A stretch of DNA of 64,000 nucleotides from Prevotella sp. ne3005 (GTDB lineage Bacteria; Bacteroidota; Bacteroidia; Bacteroidales; Bacteroidaceae): positions 1 through 64,000 of the forward strand of contig NZ_FOCK01000005.1 in NCBI RefSeq assembly GCF_900110085.1, in the 5' to 3' direction. Positions within the stretch are counted from its first letter, which is position 1, and each line of letters begins with the position of its first letter. Positions 35,868 to 44,185 of this stretch are shown one piece after another. The position numbers and the translations under genes were made by a program. Below the pieces are notes generated by a model. It saw nothing but the letters and a program-made list of their open reading frames with translations. It ran no database searches and was not told the origin of the DNA.

Positions 35868-36782
35868 TCACTTTACTCCGTGGACAAGCATCTTCAGGGT
35901 ATAGACGGATTTTGATGCGGTGATAAATAAGATATCACGCTCTTTTCCGCCAAAACAAACGTTTGCAGTCCAGTCTTCAGGAATGGGAAAATGGGCAATC
36001 TTGTGGCCGTTTTTGTCGAATACGGTCACACCGTTGCCAGTAAGATATATGTTCCCTCTATCGTCTATCGTCATTCCGTCCGACCCCATGTCTGCAAAGA
36101 CCTGCCGGTTTGCCAGATGGCCGTCTGGCAGAATGTCATATTTCAGGATTCTGTTTGCTTTTGCCTCCGCAACATACAGATATTTTCCGTCGGGCGTTCC
36201 CACAAGGCCATTAGGCTGGTTGAGTGTTGAGTCAAGCATGACTAGTTGCTGACCTCCCGGCGCGAGATAATACAAACCTTCTACTGGCTGTTGGCGCTCT
36301 GGGCTACGTGTCCAATAGTCTCTTTTAAAATAGGGGTCAGTAAGATAATAGCCTCCATCCTTCGAGATCCAAACGTCATTAGGCCCGTTCAGCAATTTCC
36401 CGCAATAGTCGGTTATCAGTATCTTGGAGTGTCCTTCCATATCGAAAGACCAGAGTTGGTTGTCCATATCTGCACAGGCTATCAAGTTGCCTTGTGCATC
36501 AAAGTACATACCGTTAGCTCGACCGCTCTGACCGGTGAACAATGTGATCTCTCCAGATTCGCAGTCCCAATGGTATATCTTATTGTTGGGCTGGTCTGTA
36601 AAGTACACGTCCCCCCTTACGTCTGCCGCAGGCCCTTCTGTAAAGCTATACGAATCAGAAACTCTTACAGGTTCTTCCCCTTCAGCAACTATATCATTTG
36701 ACTGAGTCTGAGCACATGCAGCCATCACGCAAAGAATAGTACATGAAAGCAATAACTGTGAGTATGATAATCTTTTTTTCAT
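35868..36782 (-). CDS. SMP-30/gluconolactonase-like lipoprotein
   Basis: 304 residues from the ATG at 36782 (MKKRLSYSQ), with lipobox VMAAC. A six-bladed propeller pattern: SFTEGPAADVRGDVYFTDQ, LLNGPNDVWISKDGGYYLTDP, NQPNGLVGTPDGKYLYVAE, GSDGMTIDDRGNIYLTG. Conserved Asn/Asp metal ligands of the SMP-30 fold are visible. It may hydrolyse lactones. It is the last gene of a minus-strand run of putative redox enzymes. Starts at 36803 are possible but weaker. Confidence 0.85.
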   Translation of the reverse strand: MKKRLSYSQLLLSCTILCVMAACAQTQSNDIVAEGEEPVRVSDSYSFTEGPAADVRGDVYFTDQPNNKIYHWDCESGEITLFTGQSGRANGMYFDAQGNLIACADMDNQLWSFDMEGHSKILITDYCGKLLNGPNDVWISKDGGYYLTDPYFKRDYWTRSPERQQPVEGLYYLAPGGQQLVMLDSTLNQPNGLVGTPDGKYLYVAEAKANRILKYDILPDGHLANRQVFADMGSDGMTIDDRGNIYLTGNGVTVFDKNGHKIAHFPIPEDWTANVCFGGKERDILFITASKSVYTLKMLVHGVK

Positions 36783-36883
36783 TATCGAATGAACGTGTCT
36801 CAAGAAAGGTTCGACGTTTAAGCAAAGTGTGAATGTCCAAGCTGTGGATAGTCAGCCAGCCTATCGTCTGAACAGAGCAGTTG

Positions 36884-38014
36884 CTATTTTAGATTGGTCT
36901 TAAAAAACGCCGCCAGTTTATCCCAAGGAATCATGTTCTTGGGCTGACCTTGACCAGCCTTCTCCTCGTAGCCGCCATCATAGAGGTCACAATGTGAGGC
37001 ATCGGGGATGATGAGCAGTTGCTTGTTCTCGGGGTTGGGGTTGGGCTCACCAACGAACTTGTACCCCTCGGCCTTACCATCTACCATATAGTGATAGGCA
37101 GCCTCGCCAAAGTAGCGTGAGTGGGCATCGGCACCATGCATCACGAGAACGGCAGAGCGTATTTCGTTGATGTAGTAGAGGAAACGGCTGTTGGCGTATG
37201 CCTGGGTCCCGATGACGCGCCAACCGTCGTTAGAATTGCCAGAGCGTGCATGATAGCCACGTGGGGTCTTGTAATAATCATAGTAGTCGTGCACGAAACG
37301 GGGAGCCTGTGGGGGTACAGTATCCAGCACGCCGCCAGCCATCGCATTGGGGTCGGCGAGTCGCTGCTTCGAGAGATTCTCACGGTTCTTGTGGCGAGCT
37401 TCTTCCACGTCGAAGGCATCGTTGTAGTCGTTGCCGCTGACGCGTGTCATATCATACATTGTTGAGGCTACGGTGGCTTTGATACGTGTGTCGGCAGCGG
37501 CAGCATTCAGAGCAATGCCTCCCCAACCGCAGATGCCGATGATACCAATCTTCTCGGCATCCACATTATCCTGCTTCGACAAGAAATCGACGGCAGCCAT
37601 GAAGTCTTCGGTGTTGATGTCGGGCGAAGCTGTGCGACGCGGTTCACCGCTGCTCTCACCGGTATAGGAAGGGTCGAAGGCCAGTGCCACGAAACCACGT
37701 TCTGCCATCTTCATCGCATAGAGTCCGCTACACTGCTCCTTGACGGCTCCGAAAGGACCACTGACAGCGATAGCGGCCAACTTACCTTCGGCATCCTTTG
37801 GCGTATAGAGATCTGCAGCCAGTGTCAGGCCATACTGTGTTTCAAACGTCACCTTACGGTGGTTCACTTTCTCGCTCAATGGGAACACCTTGTCCCATTC
37901 CTGCGTCAATGTCAATTTCTGTTCCATATTGCTGTCTGTAGTTTGTTTGTTACTGTTTGTGCAATCTGCTAGTATTCCGCCCAGCAGCATTGCGGCTAAT
38001 AATATCTGCTTCAT
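36884..38014 (-). CDS. Alpha/beta hydrolase with Cys at the nucleophile elbow
   Basis: 376 residues with an N-terminal hydrophobic signal (LLAAMLLGGILADC); the Asp before Cys makes the lipobox imperfect. The hydrolase core contains GPFGAVKEQCSG, DPSYTGESSG and GIIGICGWGG, where Cys occupies the nucleophile position as in dienelactone hydrolases, and a late His in PDASHCDLYD. Probably a lactone or ester hydrolase in the envelope. The gap 36783-36883 and 38015-38079 hold no gene. Confidence 0.8.
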   Translation of the reverse strand: MKQILLAAMLLGGILADCTNSNKQTTDSNMEQKLTLTQEWDKVFPLSEKVNHRKVTFETQYGLTLAADLYTPKDAEGKLAAIAVSGPFGAVKEQCSGLYAMKMAERGFVALAFDPSYTGESSGEPRRTASPDINTEDFMAAVDFLSKQDNVDAEKIGIIGICGWGGIALNAAAADTRIKATVASTMYDMTRVSGNDYNDAFDVEEARHKNRENLSKQRLADPNAMAGGVLDTVPPQAPRFVHDYYDYYKTPRGYHARSGNSNDGWRVIGTQAYANSRFLYYINEIRSAVLVMHGADAHSRYFGEAAYHYMVDGKAEGYKFVGEPNPNPENKQLLIIPDASHCDLYDGGYEEKAGQGQPKNMIPWDKLAAFFKTNLK

Positions 38015-38079
38015 AAAACCATTTTGAACTATGTTCGAGCTCGTTCACGTTCGAAAATGTAATCGAGCTTCCATTTTAC

Positions 38080-38661
38080 TCACTTAATCACGACCTTGTT
38101 ACCATTCTTGATATAGATACCTTTAGAGGGATTGTTTACCCTCACACCATTCAGCGAATATATATTCCCTTCGTCCTTAGAAGAAGAGTTAGGGGTAAGG
38201 CTCCTTATGGCGTTTGTGCCCGACGAAAGCGACAGCGTTACACTGATATTGCTTTCGCCTGCTTTTAGGAATGTGCGTAGCTCGCTCTCAGAGAGCCCAT
38301 CTATTTTGCCTAAACGGGTGTAGCTCCAAGAGTTGCCGGCATAAAATATACAGATGTTGCTGCCGTTATAGAGCACAATATCTCCAGGCTGAGCTGTCAT
38401 CTGCTCGTTTTTCGTTGTCAGCGATCTGCCCAAAGGACCCCAAATCTCGAAATTGTTGTCGTTGAGTGTGACGGTGATGGGTGCACTCTGTAGTGCAGCA
38501 ACCAATTCACGCGAAGCATCATTATCCACCAGTGTTGCGCTTTGCGTTTGTCCACCGATGGTGATATACAATTTCTGTGTCATAGTTTGTGCCATCACTT
38601 CACTGTCTTTCGAGCAACCTGTTAGAAGCATTACTGCTAGAAATAATAAAATATGTTTCAT
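38080..38661 (-). CDS. Cyclophilin-like-domain lipoprotein with C-terminal NGVR tail
   Basis: 193 residues from the ATG at 38661 (MKHILLFLAVML), lipobox LLTGC. The main domain (QKLYITIGGQTQSATLVDN, FEIWGPLGRSL, PGDIVLYNGSNICIFYAGNSW) is a cyclophilin-like barrel of the flavodoxin-associated kind. A C-terminal piece YSLNGVRVNNPSKGIYIKNG resembles the carboxy-terminal tags of secreted Bacteroidetes proteins. Function unknown; it follows the flavodoxin-ferredoxin gene closely. Confidence 0.78.
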   Translation of the reverse strand: MKHILLFLAVMLLTGCSKDSEVMAQTMTQKLYITIGGQTQSATLVDNDASRELVAALQSAPITVTLNDNNFEIWGPLGRSLTTKNEQMTAQPGDIVLYNGSNICIFYAGNSWSYTRLGKIDGLSESELRTFLKAGESNISVTLSLSSGTNAIRSLTPNSSSKDEGNIYSLNGVRVNNPSKGIYIKNGNKVVIK

Positions 38662-38679
38662 ATTTGTTCCTGATTTCAT

Positions 38680-39624
38680 TTAATTCTGGCTGTTGGCCTT
38701 TATCAAGTCGCCAAGTTTCACGTTGGGGTTGCGATAGCGGGCATTGCGGTTCGGCTCTTCAGGCTCTGGAGGCGTGGGGATGATGGAAATGGCTTTCTGC
38801 GGGCAGTTATGAACGCAGGCCAGACAGTTCTCGCAATCGCCTTCAGGAACACCCTTTTCGTCGACGACCTTCCAAGAACCATGCGGACAGACGGAGGTAC
38901 AGACACCGCATCCAACACATGCATCCGTCGAAAAGACAATTTTCTCGGAACGGGTGACCGTAGGTCTTTGACGATCCCTGCCAGAGTGGCGGTAATAGCC
39001 TTCGCAGATCATACGGTCCTCCTGGGTGACTGCCTGAATATAGTTCTCACGACTGTTAATGGACGCGAGGACGGCGGCAATCCGCTCTGGAACACGCTGA
39101 TTCTTCGGGTCTGCCTTTTCCTTTTCTGCATCAAAATACGGTAGGTATGTATCGACCATCTGAATGGTGGAAATATTGTTCATCTGCACCCCATGCTCTT
39201 TGGCAAACTTGTCAACAAACTCAGGAAAGATGGTACTATGCGCACCATAAGTGCCGACGGTGAAGAAATAATCGGCCTTGAAAGTGGAACGGGCGATAAA
39301 GTCCTGGACGATTGCCGGCGGTATGAAGCAATAGACCGGGCAGACAAACCCGATTTCTTCCGCTTCATAGACGGGATTCTCATTGTGGATTTCCTGTGAG
39401 ATACTGCGCAATTCAGCCTTGTCGCCGCCCAGTTGCCGGGCGACGTAAAGGCTGTTGCCTGTTGCCGAGAAGAAAAAGACGAGTCTCTTGATTCTTGCTG
39501 GTTTGGGAGTTACGACTTTTGCTGCAAGAGGGGTAGTTGCAATCGCTGCTCCTGCAATCAGAGTTCCCATGCGTTTCAGGGCATCTCTTCTGTTCATTTT
39601 CTTGTTGATATCCATATCCTTCAT
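38680..39624 (-). CDS. EFR1-type flavodoxin-ferredoxin protein with Tat-like signal
   Basis: 314 residues. MNRRDALKRMGTLIAGAAIA resembles a twin-arginine signal. A flavodoxin-like part (RLVFFFSATGNSLYVARQLG, VCPVYCFIPPAIVQDF) is followed by two [4Fe-4S] sites: CVGCGVCTSVCPHG and CENCLACVHNCPQ. It would carry or transfer electrons, perhaps outside the cytoplasm. Its start codon overlaps the stop of the CMD-cupin gene by one base. Confidence 0.88.
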   Translation of the reverse strand: MKDMDINKKMNRRDALKRMGTLIAGAAIATTPLAAKVVTPKPARIKRLVFFFSATGNSLYVARQLGGDKAELRSISQEIHNENPVYEAEEIGFVCPVYCFIPPAIVQDFIARSTFKADYFFTVGTYGAHSTIFPEFVDKFAKEHGVQMNNISTIQMVDTYLPYFDAEKEKADPKNQRVPERIAAVLASINSRENYIQAVTQEDRMICEGYYRHSGRDRQRPTVTRSEKIVFSTDACVGCGVCTSVCPHGSWKVVDEKGVPEGDCENCLACVHNCPQKAISIIPTPPEPEEPNRNARYRNPNVKLGDLIKANSQN

Positions 39625-40628
39625 TACTTAAGCGTGTCATACATTTCATCCGCCACAGGCTCACACCACTCGTTGCTGGCACCTTCCTGGACATCCTTGT
39701 GATAGGTGAGATGCTGGAACCATGAGTCTTTTTGGGCCCCGTGCCAGTGTTTCACTTCGGCAGGGATGGCGATGACGGTGCCGGGAGTCATCTCCTGCGG
39801 CTCCTTGCCCCATTCCTGATACCAACCACGACCAGCGACGCAAATCAATACCTGTACCTGTTTGTGGTGAATGTGCCAGTTGTTACGGCAACGTGGTTCG
39901 AATGTAACGTTCATGACACCACCACCGACATCGGCCAGATAACTCTGTCCTGTGAAATACTTGCCGTAAGGATTGGGCTCGCCTTTGGGCCACTTGGTGC
40001 TCAGGGTGTAACCCTCGTTGCAGAGCCAAGCTGAGAGCTCATCGACCAGTTGCTTCGAGTTGCCCATATTCACGGCTCCTTGTTTGTGGGCGGCGAGTTG
40101 TGGAGCCACGCCTTCGAGACCACTCAGGGCTGCTACGGTAACTATCTCACGATCGGCAGCAGAGAGCTGGTCGCCAGCGAAGATGTCACCAAAGAGATGC
40201 GACTTCAGATAGTAGTCGTCCTGAGGACAGAAGGTATAGTTGAAGGGCTTCCCAGAGAGCTGAGTCTGGTTCTTGGTGCCCAGTTCGTAGGCCTTTTTGG
40301 CATCGTCCCACTCAGCAGGACGCTTCCAAGGCTTCCCTTCCTGCCAGTTAGGCTGCTTGTTTTCCAATACCTTATTCAATACTCCCAACGCATTCAGACT
40401 TCGTGGGAACCCTGTGTAGGCATAGAGTTGCGAGAACGCCTCTTTCAGTTCGTTGATAGTTACACCATTGTCCAGCGCCATACGCACGGCAGGTTCCAAA
40501 CGTTCCATATCACCCTGTGCCATCAGGCAGGCACATGCAGCCAATCCCTGCTGACGCTCTGTTAGCGTCTTTGCATCTATTGTAGACATAGTCAATATTG
40601 CGATTAAAAATAAAACGATTCTTTTCAT
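39624..40628 (-). CDS. Secreted carboxymuconolactone-decarboxylase/cupin fusion
   Basis: 334 residues with a signal peptide (LFLIAILTMSTIDA). Two CMD-like segments: RMALDNGVTINELKEAFSQLYAYTGFPRSLNAL and a second with AADREIVTVAALSGL; the first retains a GFP rather than the CxxC-type peroxidase site. A C-terminal cupin (HIHHKQVQVLICVAGRGWYQEWG, PAEVKHWHGA) has clear His metal ligands. Likely acts on quinone- or lactone-like compounds. It overlaps the amidohydrolase gene by 4 nt. Confidence 0.85.
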   Translation of the reverse strand: MKRIVLFLIAILTMSTIDAKTLTERQQGLAACACLMAQGDMERLEPAVRMALDNGVTINELKEAFSQLYAYTGFPRSLNALGVLNKVLENKQPNWQEGKPWKRPAEWDDAKKAYELGTKNQTQLSGKPFNYTFCPQDDYYLKSHLFGDIFAGDQLSAADREIVTVAALSGLEGVAPQLAAHKQGAVNMGNSKQLVDELSAWLCNEGYTLSTKWPKGEPNPYGKYFTGQSYLADVGGGVMNVTFEPRCRNNWHIHHKQVQVLICVAGRGWYQEWGKEPQEMTPGTVIAIPAEVKHWHGAQKDSWFQHLTYHKDVQEGASNEWCEPVADEMYDTLK

Positions 40629-42046
40629 TTATCTCTTTTTTTAAATATCAGTTTCATCGTCTCTGGGTCGAGCGGCTTCATCGTGGGTAGTTTCAGGTCT
40701 TTCACCATGTGGAGCGTGCCCTGCTTGTACTTCTGGAAGTGAGGGGTCTTCAGGTGCTGTTGATAAACTTCCTCGGATGCATAGATTTCAAGGATGCGAA
40801 TCTGGCATGAGTCCTCGGCACTCTGCATGGGGAACAAGCAAATTACGCCAGGCTCGCGCTCTATACTGAGGCGATCCACCTCGTTGGCGAAGGCTAAGTA
40901 TTCTTCCAAATACTGTGGAAACACCTCAATCTCTGCTATGCGGACAATCATGTTTGTTGCAGTTGTCTCTGCCGATGGCTTTTCTTCCGATTGGTCAAAC
41001 AACCACTTTGCATTTTTCCACAGGATCATCTCGCGGAATGGTGTGAGGTCGGGCTCTTTCGAGAGATAGTCCTTCATTCTCGTCAGACTCTGCTTGAGCA
41101 CCTGTGGAGCGACGTAAGGATAGTCGGATCCGTAGAGCAGATGGTCGGGTGTTGTGATGGTGAGTAGCATGCGGATGACCTCGGGAGAGTGTGCACCAGC
41201 GAGGTCGTAGTAGAGGGCACGGAGGTTGGCCTCGTAGTCAATCTCTCCCACCATCTTGTTGGCTTGCATCACGGGCGTCAGCGACTTCATGCGAGGGATG
41301 GCCAACGGCAGATAGGCACCGCAATGGGGCACCACCACCTTGATGTTATTATAGCGAGCCAACAGGTTGCGACTGATCATGTTCGATACGGCACGGGTGG
41401 TCTCCGAGAGATATTCCTGCATGGCCAGCGGTGTCTGCTGCATCACCTGCTTATTTACCGGTTCAGGGCGATGCGGATGCAGAATCACCACAGCCTTGCG
41501 CTCGTTCAAGACCGAGAAAAGCGTGTCGAGTTCTGGTGCACCAAGATACTGTCCACCAACGTTTGTTGCCAACTTGATGCCATCGGCCTTCAGCACGTCA
41601 AGGGCATACTTCACCTCCTCAATGGCTTTCGTGACATCGGACAAAGTTGCGATTGGGCGAGCGGAGTCGGAACTCGTTTCGACTACCGAGCGTGAGTAAG
41701 CTCGACCACCGGTCAAGGGTAGGGCAGCACAGAACAGGAATCTGCCAGGATGCTCTTTCTTGATGCGAGCGGCAGTTTCGTTGGCTTGTCTTATCACCTC
41801 AGCCGATGATGGCTGTGGTGCAGCCAACGTCAATACTGATGTCTGCACACCGGCCTCGTCCATCCATTTGAGATGATTCTCCACGTCGTACTTCGGCAAG
41901 GGGAATCCCTCGTCCATCAGTCTGCCCTCATTTTCGAGTGAAGACACATACTCAGGAGTGATGATGTGCGAGTGCACATCAATCACGCCCTGAGCGAAAC
42001 CGTTTGCTGCTATCATAAGACCCAGCAATAATGTTTTAGCTTTCAC
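40625..42046 (-). CDS. Secreted amidohydrolase fused to an ABM monooxygenase-like domain
   Basis: 473 residues with a signal peptide (GLMIAANGFAQ). The N-terminal ~375 residues are an amidohydrolase of the ACMSD/decarboxylase type: IDVHSHI metal site, ILHPHRPEP, VVPHCGAYLP, LYGSDYPY. The C-terminal ~95 (MIVRIAEIEVFPQYLEEYL, EREPGVICLF) are an antibiotic-biosynthesis-monooxygenase/YgiN-like ferredoxin fold. About 24 residues (112-135) after FLFCAALPL look foreign and coincide with a palindromic DNA segment at 41642-41713. First gene of the minus-strand run, controlled perhaps by the divergent AraC gene. Confidence 0.85.
   Translation of the reverse strand: MKAKTLLLGLMIAANGFAQGVIDVHSHIITPEYVSSLENEGRLMDEGFPLPKYDVENHLKWMDEAGVQTSVLTLAAPQPSSAEVIRQANETAARIKKEHPGRFLFCAALPLTGGRAYSRSVVETSSDSARPIATLSDVTKAIEEVKYALDVLKADGIKLATNVGGQYLGAPELDTLFSVLNERKAVVILHPHRPEPVNKQVMQQTPLAMQEYLSETTRAVSNMISRNLLARYNNIKVVVPHCGAYLPLAIPRMKSLTPVMQANKMVGEIDYEANLRALYYDLAGAHSPEVIRMLLTITTPDHLLYGSDYPYVAPQVLKQSLTRMKDYLSKEPDLTPFREMILWKNAKWLFDQSEEKPSAETTATNMIVRIAEIEVFPQYLEEYLAFANEVDRLSIEREPGVICLFPMQSAEDSCQIRILEIYASEEVYQQHLKTPHFQKYKQGTLHMVKDLKLPTMKPLDPETMKLIFKKRDK
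41642..41713. repeat. Probable in-frame repeat insertion in the amidohydrolase gene
   Basis: Encodes the odd TGGRAYSRSVVETSSDSARP segment. Its DNA has inverted parts (CGGAGTCG and CGACTACCG, GAGCG and CGCTC) and is followed at once by the normal SDVTKAIEEVKYAL family sequence. 72 bp, a multiple of three, so the frame is kept. The inference rests on remembered family sequence; no alignment was run. Confidence 0.5.
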
Positions 42047-42086
42047 TTTTCAATTATTCTTAATGAGTATCCTACAGTACTTGTAC

Positions 42087-42104
42087 TACGGTTTTGGTAC
42101 CGTA
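42087..42104. promoter_or_regulatory. Inverted repeat, possible operator before the amidohydrolase run
   Basis: TACGGT (42087-42092) and ACCGTA (42099-42104) flank TTTGGT. It lies between the -7 box at 42111-42118 and the amidohydrolase ATG, overlapping the expected transcription start, so a regulator binding there would block expression. Confidence 0.4.
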
Positions 42105-42110
42105 TGGGTG

Positions 42111-42118
42111 CAAAGTTA
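42111..42118 (-). promoter_or_regulatory. -7 box for the amidohydrolase run
   Basis: TAACTTTG on the minus strand, 65 bp before the amidohydrolase ATG. The nearest TTTG lies 27 bp upstream, too far for the usual spacing, so activation by AraC may be needed. Confidence 0.45.
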
Positions 42119-42241
42119 CACACATTATTATATATAGGCATTACACAAATTGGCTGATTATATACCAATTTCGCAGAAAGTGCTTAAAAAACGTAAAAAA
42201 CATACCATTATTAGACTATTTTGCGTATCTTTGCCATCGAT

Positions 42242-43144
42242 ATGAGGAATATTTTGAAGGTTGACACTCCCAACGACTATGCTCGTTTTGTGGATGCTCC
42301 GCTGTTGCACCCACTGGTTAGCATCATCCATTATGATGAGTTGGCACCCTTTCGTCATAGCCTGAACAACTATGGCGTGTATGGGCTGTTCATCCAACGT
42401 CAGTTTCCATTCAATCTCTCTTATGGCATGCGGAAATTACAGGTGAGCGATGGCTCCATCATAGCTGTAGAACCAGGACAGATAGGCGGATTGGAAGACA
42501 ATGGCGAGCGCATCTCATTGTGTGGCTGGGTGCTGTTGTGGTCGCCCGAGCTGTTGCATGGCTCCGAGCTGGAACGTCAGATAGACCGCTATCAGTTCTT
42601 CTCGTATTTCTTCGACGGTTCATTGCGTATGGAGCCCGACGAATGGCTCTGCATCACGCAACTGGTGGCTCAGATGCGACAAGAGCTGCAGACTCATGAG
42701 GATTCGCCGTCTTTAAGAAATGTGCTGCTGGCTTATCTGCGCCTGATACTGGAATACTGCAACCGTATCTACCAACGCCAGTTGTTCGAAGAGGACAGGG
42801 GAGAGGCTGACCTGCTGAAGCGTTTTCACAATCTGCTTCAAACCTATTTTCGTGAGAACCGGCAGCTGATGCAGGGTTTGCCTACCGTCGCTTGGTGTGC
42901 CTCCGAACTGGCCTATTCGCCTCGCTATTTTGGCGATATTGTCCACAAGGCAACTGGTGGCACTGCCATTGGCTACATCCACAACTACGTTATCAATCAG
43001 GCGAAAAGTCTGTTGATGCAGGGTCACAACATCAGCGAGACCTCCCGTCTGCTGGGCTTCGATTTCCCCCACCATTTCACTCGTCTCTTCAAGCGCATCA
43101 CGGGGCTTACTCCCAGCGAGTTCTTAGGAAAAAATCAACCGTAG
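42242..43144 (+). CDS. AraC-family transcriptional regulator
   Basis: 300 residues from the ATG at 42242. An N-terminal cupin-like sensing half (YGVYGLFIQRQFPFN, SIIAVEPGQIGGL) precedes a C-terminal AraC helix-turn-helix pair (TVAWCASELAYSPRYFGDIV and ETSRLLGFDFPHHFTRLFKR). It is divergent from the amidohydrolase run and probably controls it. A TATCTTTG -7 box at 42226-42233 leaves almost no leader. The last 10 bp overlap the convergent AraC gene. Confidence 0.9.
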   Translation: MRNILKVDTPNDYARFVDAPLLHPLVSIIHYDELAPFRHSLNNYGVYGLFIQRQFPFNLSYGMRKLQVSDGSIIAVEPGQIGGLEDNGERISLCGWVLLWSPELLHGSELERQIDRYQFFSYFFDGSLRMEPDEWLCITQLVAQMRQELQTHEDSPSLRNVLLAYLRLILEYCNRIYQRQLFEEDRGEADLLKRFHNLLQTYFRENRQLMQGLPTVAWCASELAYSPRYFGDIVHKATGGTAIGYIHNYVINQAKSLLMQGHNISETSRLLGFDFPHHFTRLFKRITGLTPSEFLGKNQP

Positions 43145-44037
43145 TTTTTATACTCTCCAGGTGTCATCCCCGTGAGGCGGCGGAAATACTTGGAGAAGAA
43201 CGAGGGGTTGGCAAAGTGCATCTCCTCAGCTATCTGCGCCGAAGACTTGTCTGTGTGGCGCAGTTCTATTTTGATGCGGGTGATGAGGGCACGGTCTATC
43301 CAATCCTTGGCGGTGGTGCCGCTGGTTTGGCGGATGACGGTGGTCAGGTAGCGCTCAGTGAGGCACATACGCTCGGCATAGTAGCCTATCTGGTGTTGTT
43401 CGGCACAATGCTGGGTGACCAGTTGAAGGAAACGGTCGAAGATGGTCTGCTCGCGCGATTGTGAGTGAATAGCCCGGTCAGCTTGTTTGCGATAGCATCC
43501 GTCGTAATGTTGCATTAATGCTGCCACAAGTGCGCTGGCTGTGGGATGATGGTATTCGGGCTGATGCACCATCTTCCAAAGCGTTTCGATGATGTCGAGT
43601 GCCGTCTGCTGGTCGCTCTCGCTGGGGGGTATTTGGAAATCGCGCACCTGTCCGTTGAAGGCCGACGGCATCTGTCCTGGGGCAAAAGGCATAGGAAACT
43701 GGCTGAAAAGTATCACGCCACGAATTTCAAAGTTGTTCGAGAACTGATGAGGCATGATGATGGTGCCAGGCCCCAGATAGGCCAATGTACCTGCAGTGAG
43801 GTGGCGGTCTTGCAGGTTGAAGTTGATGCAGGCCTCGCCATTCAGAATAACACCCAGTCGGTGGTCGTTGATAATGAATGGTGGCTTCTGCTTCATAATG
43901 AGTTTGAACACCGTCGAATCTCCATGCACGATGCCAAGCTCATTATCAAAATACACTTGTTGGCGTATCTTCTGCAGATCAGGAGCTAATATGTGCTGCA
44001 TCTGCGAACGGTCCATCAGTTGCGGTTGTTTGTTCAT
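43135..44037 (-). CDS. AraC-family transcriptional regulator
   Basis: 300 residues. N-terminal beta half (FKLIMKQKPPFIINDHRLGVILNG, YLGPGTIIMPHQFSNNF) senses an unknown ligand; the C-terminal HTH pair contains YYAERMCLTERYLTTVIRQ and AQIAEEMHFANPSFFSKYFR. It is divergent from the tolC-hlyD-ABC operon, its likely target. Confidence 0.9.
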   Translation of the reverse strand: MNKQPQLMDRSQMQHILAPDLQKIRQQVYFDNELGIVHGDSTVFKLIMKQKPPFIINDHRLGVILNGEACINFNLQDRHLTAGTLAYLGPGTIIMPHQFSNNFEIRGVILFSQFPMPFAPGQMPSAFNGQVRDFQIPPSESDQQTALDIIETLWKMVHQPEYHHPTASALVAALMQHYDGCYRKQADRAIHSQSREQTIFDRFLQLVTQHCAEQHQIGYYAERMCLTERYLTTVIRQTSGTTAKDWIDRALITRIKIELRHTDKSSAQIAEEMHFANPSFFSKYFRRLTGMTPGEYKNYG

Positions 44038-44056
44038 AAGAAGTCCTTTTTGTTTG

Positions 44057-44088
44057 CAAAGATACGAATAAACGAGCGAAAAAACAAA
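44057..44088 (-). promoter_or_regulatory. Promoter of the AraC gene at 43135
   Basis: On the minus strand TTTG (44085-44088), 20 bp, TATCTTTG (44057-44064), about 20 bp before the ATG at 44037. Confidence 0.7.
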
Positions 44089-44150
44089 TTATCGAACAAA
44101 AAGAACATCTTTCCATTCCTGCAGATAACGCCACGATGAAAAAATTATCG

Positions 44151-44158
44151 TACTTTTG
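44151..44158 (+). promoter_or_regulatory. -7 box for the exporter operon
   Basis: TACTTTTG, 28 bp before the ATG at 44186. No good -33 TTTG at 19-21 bp, consistent with activator dependence. Confidence 0.5.
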
Positions 44159-44185
44159 CACTCAGAATTCAATGACAAAAGAGAT

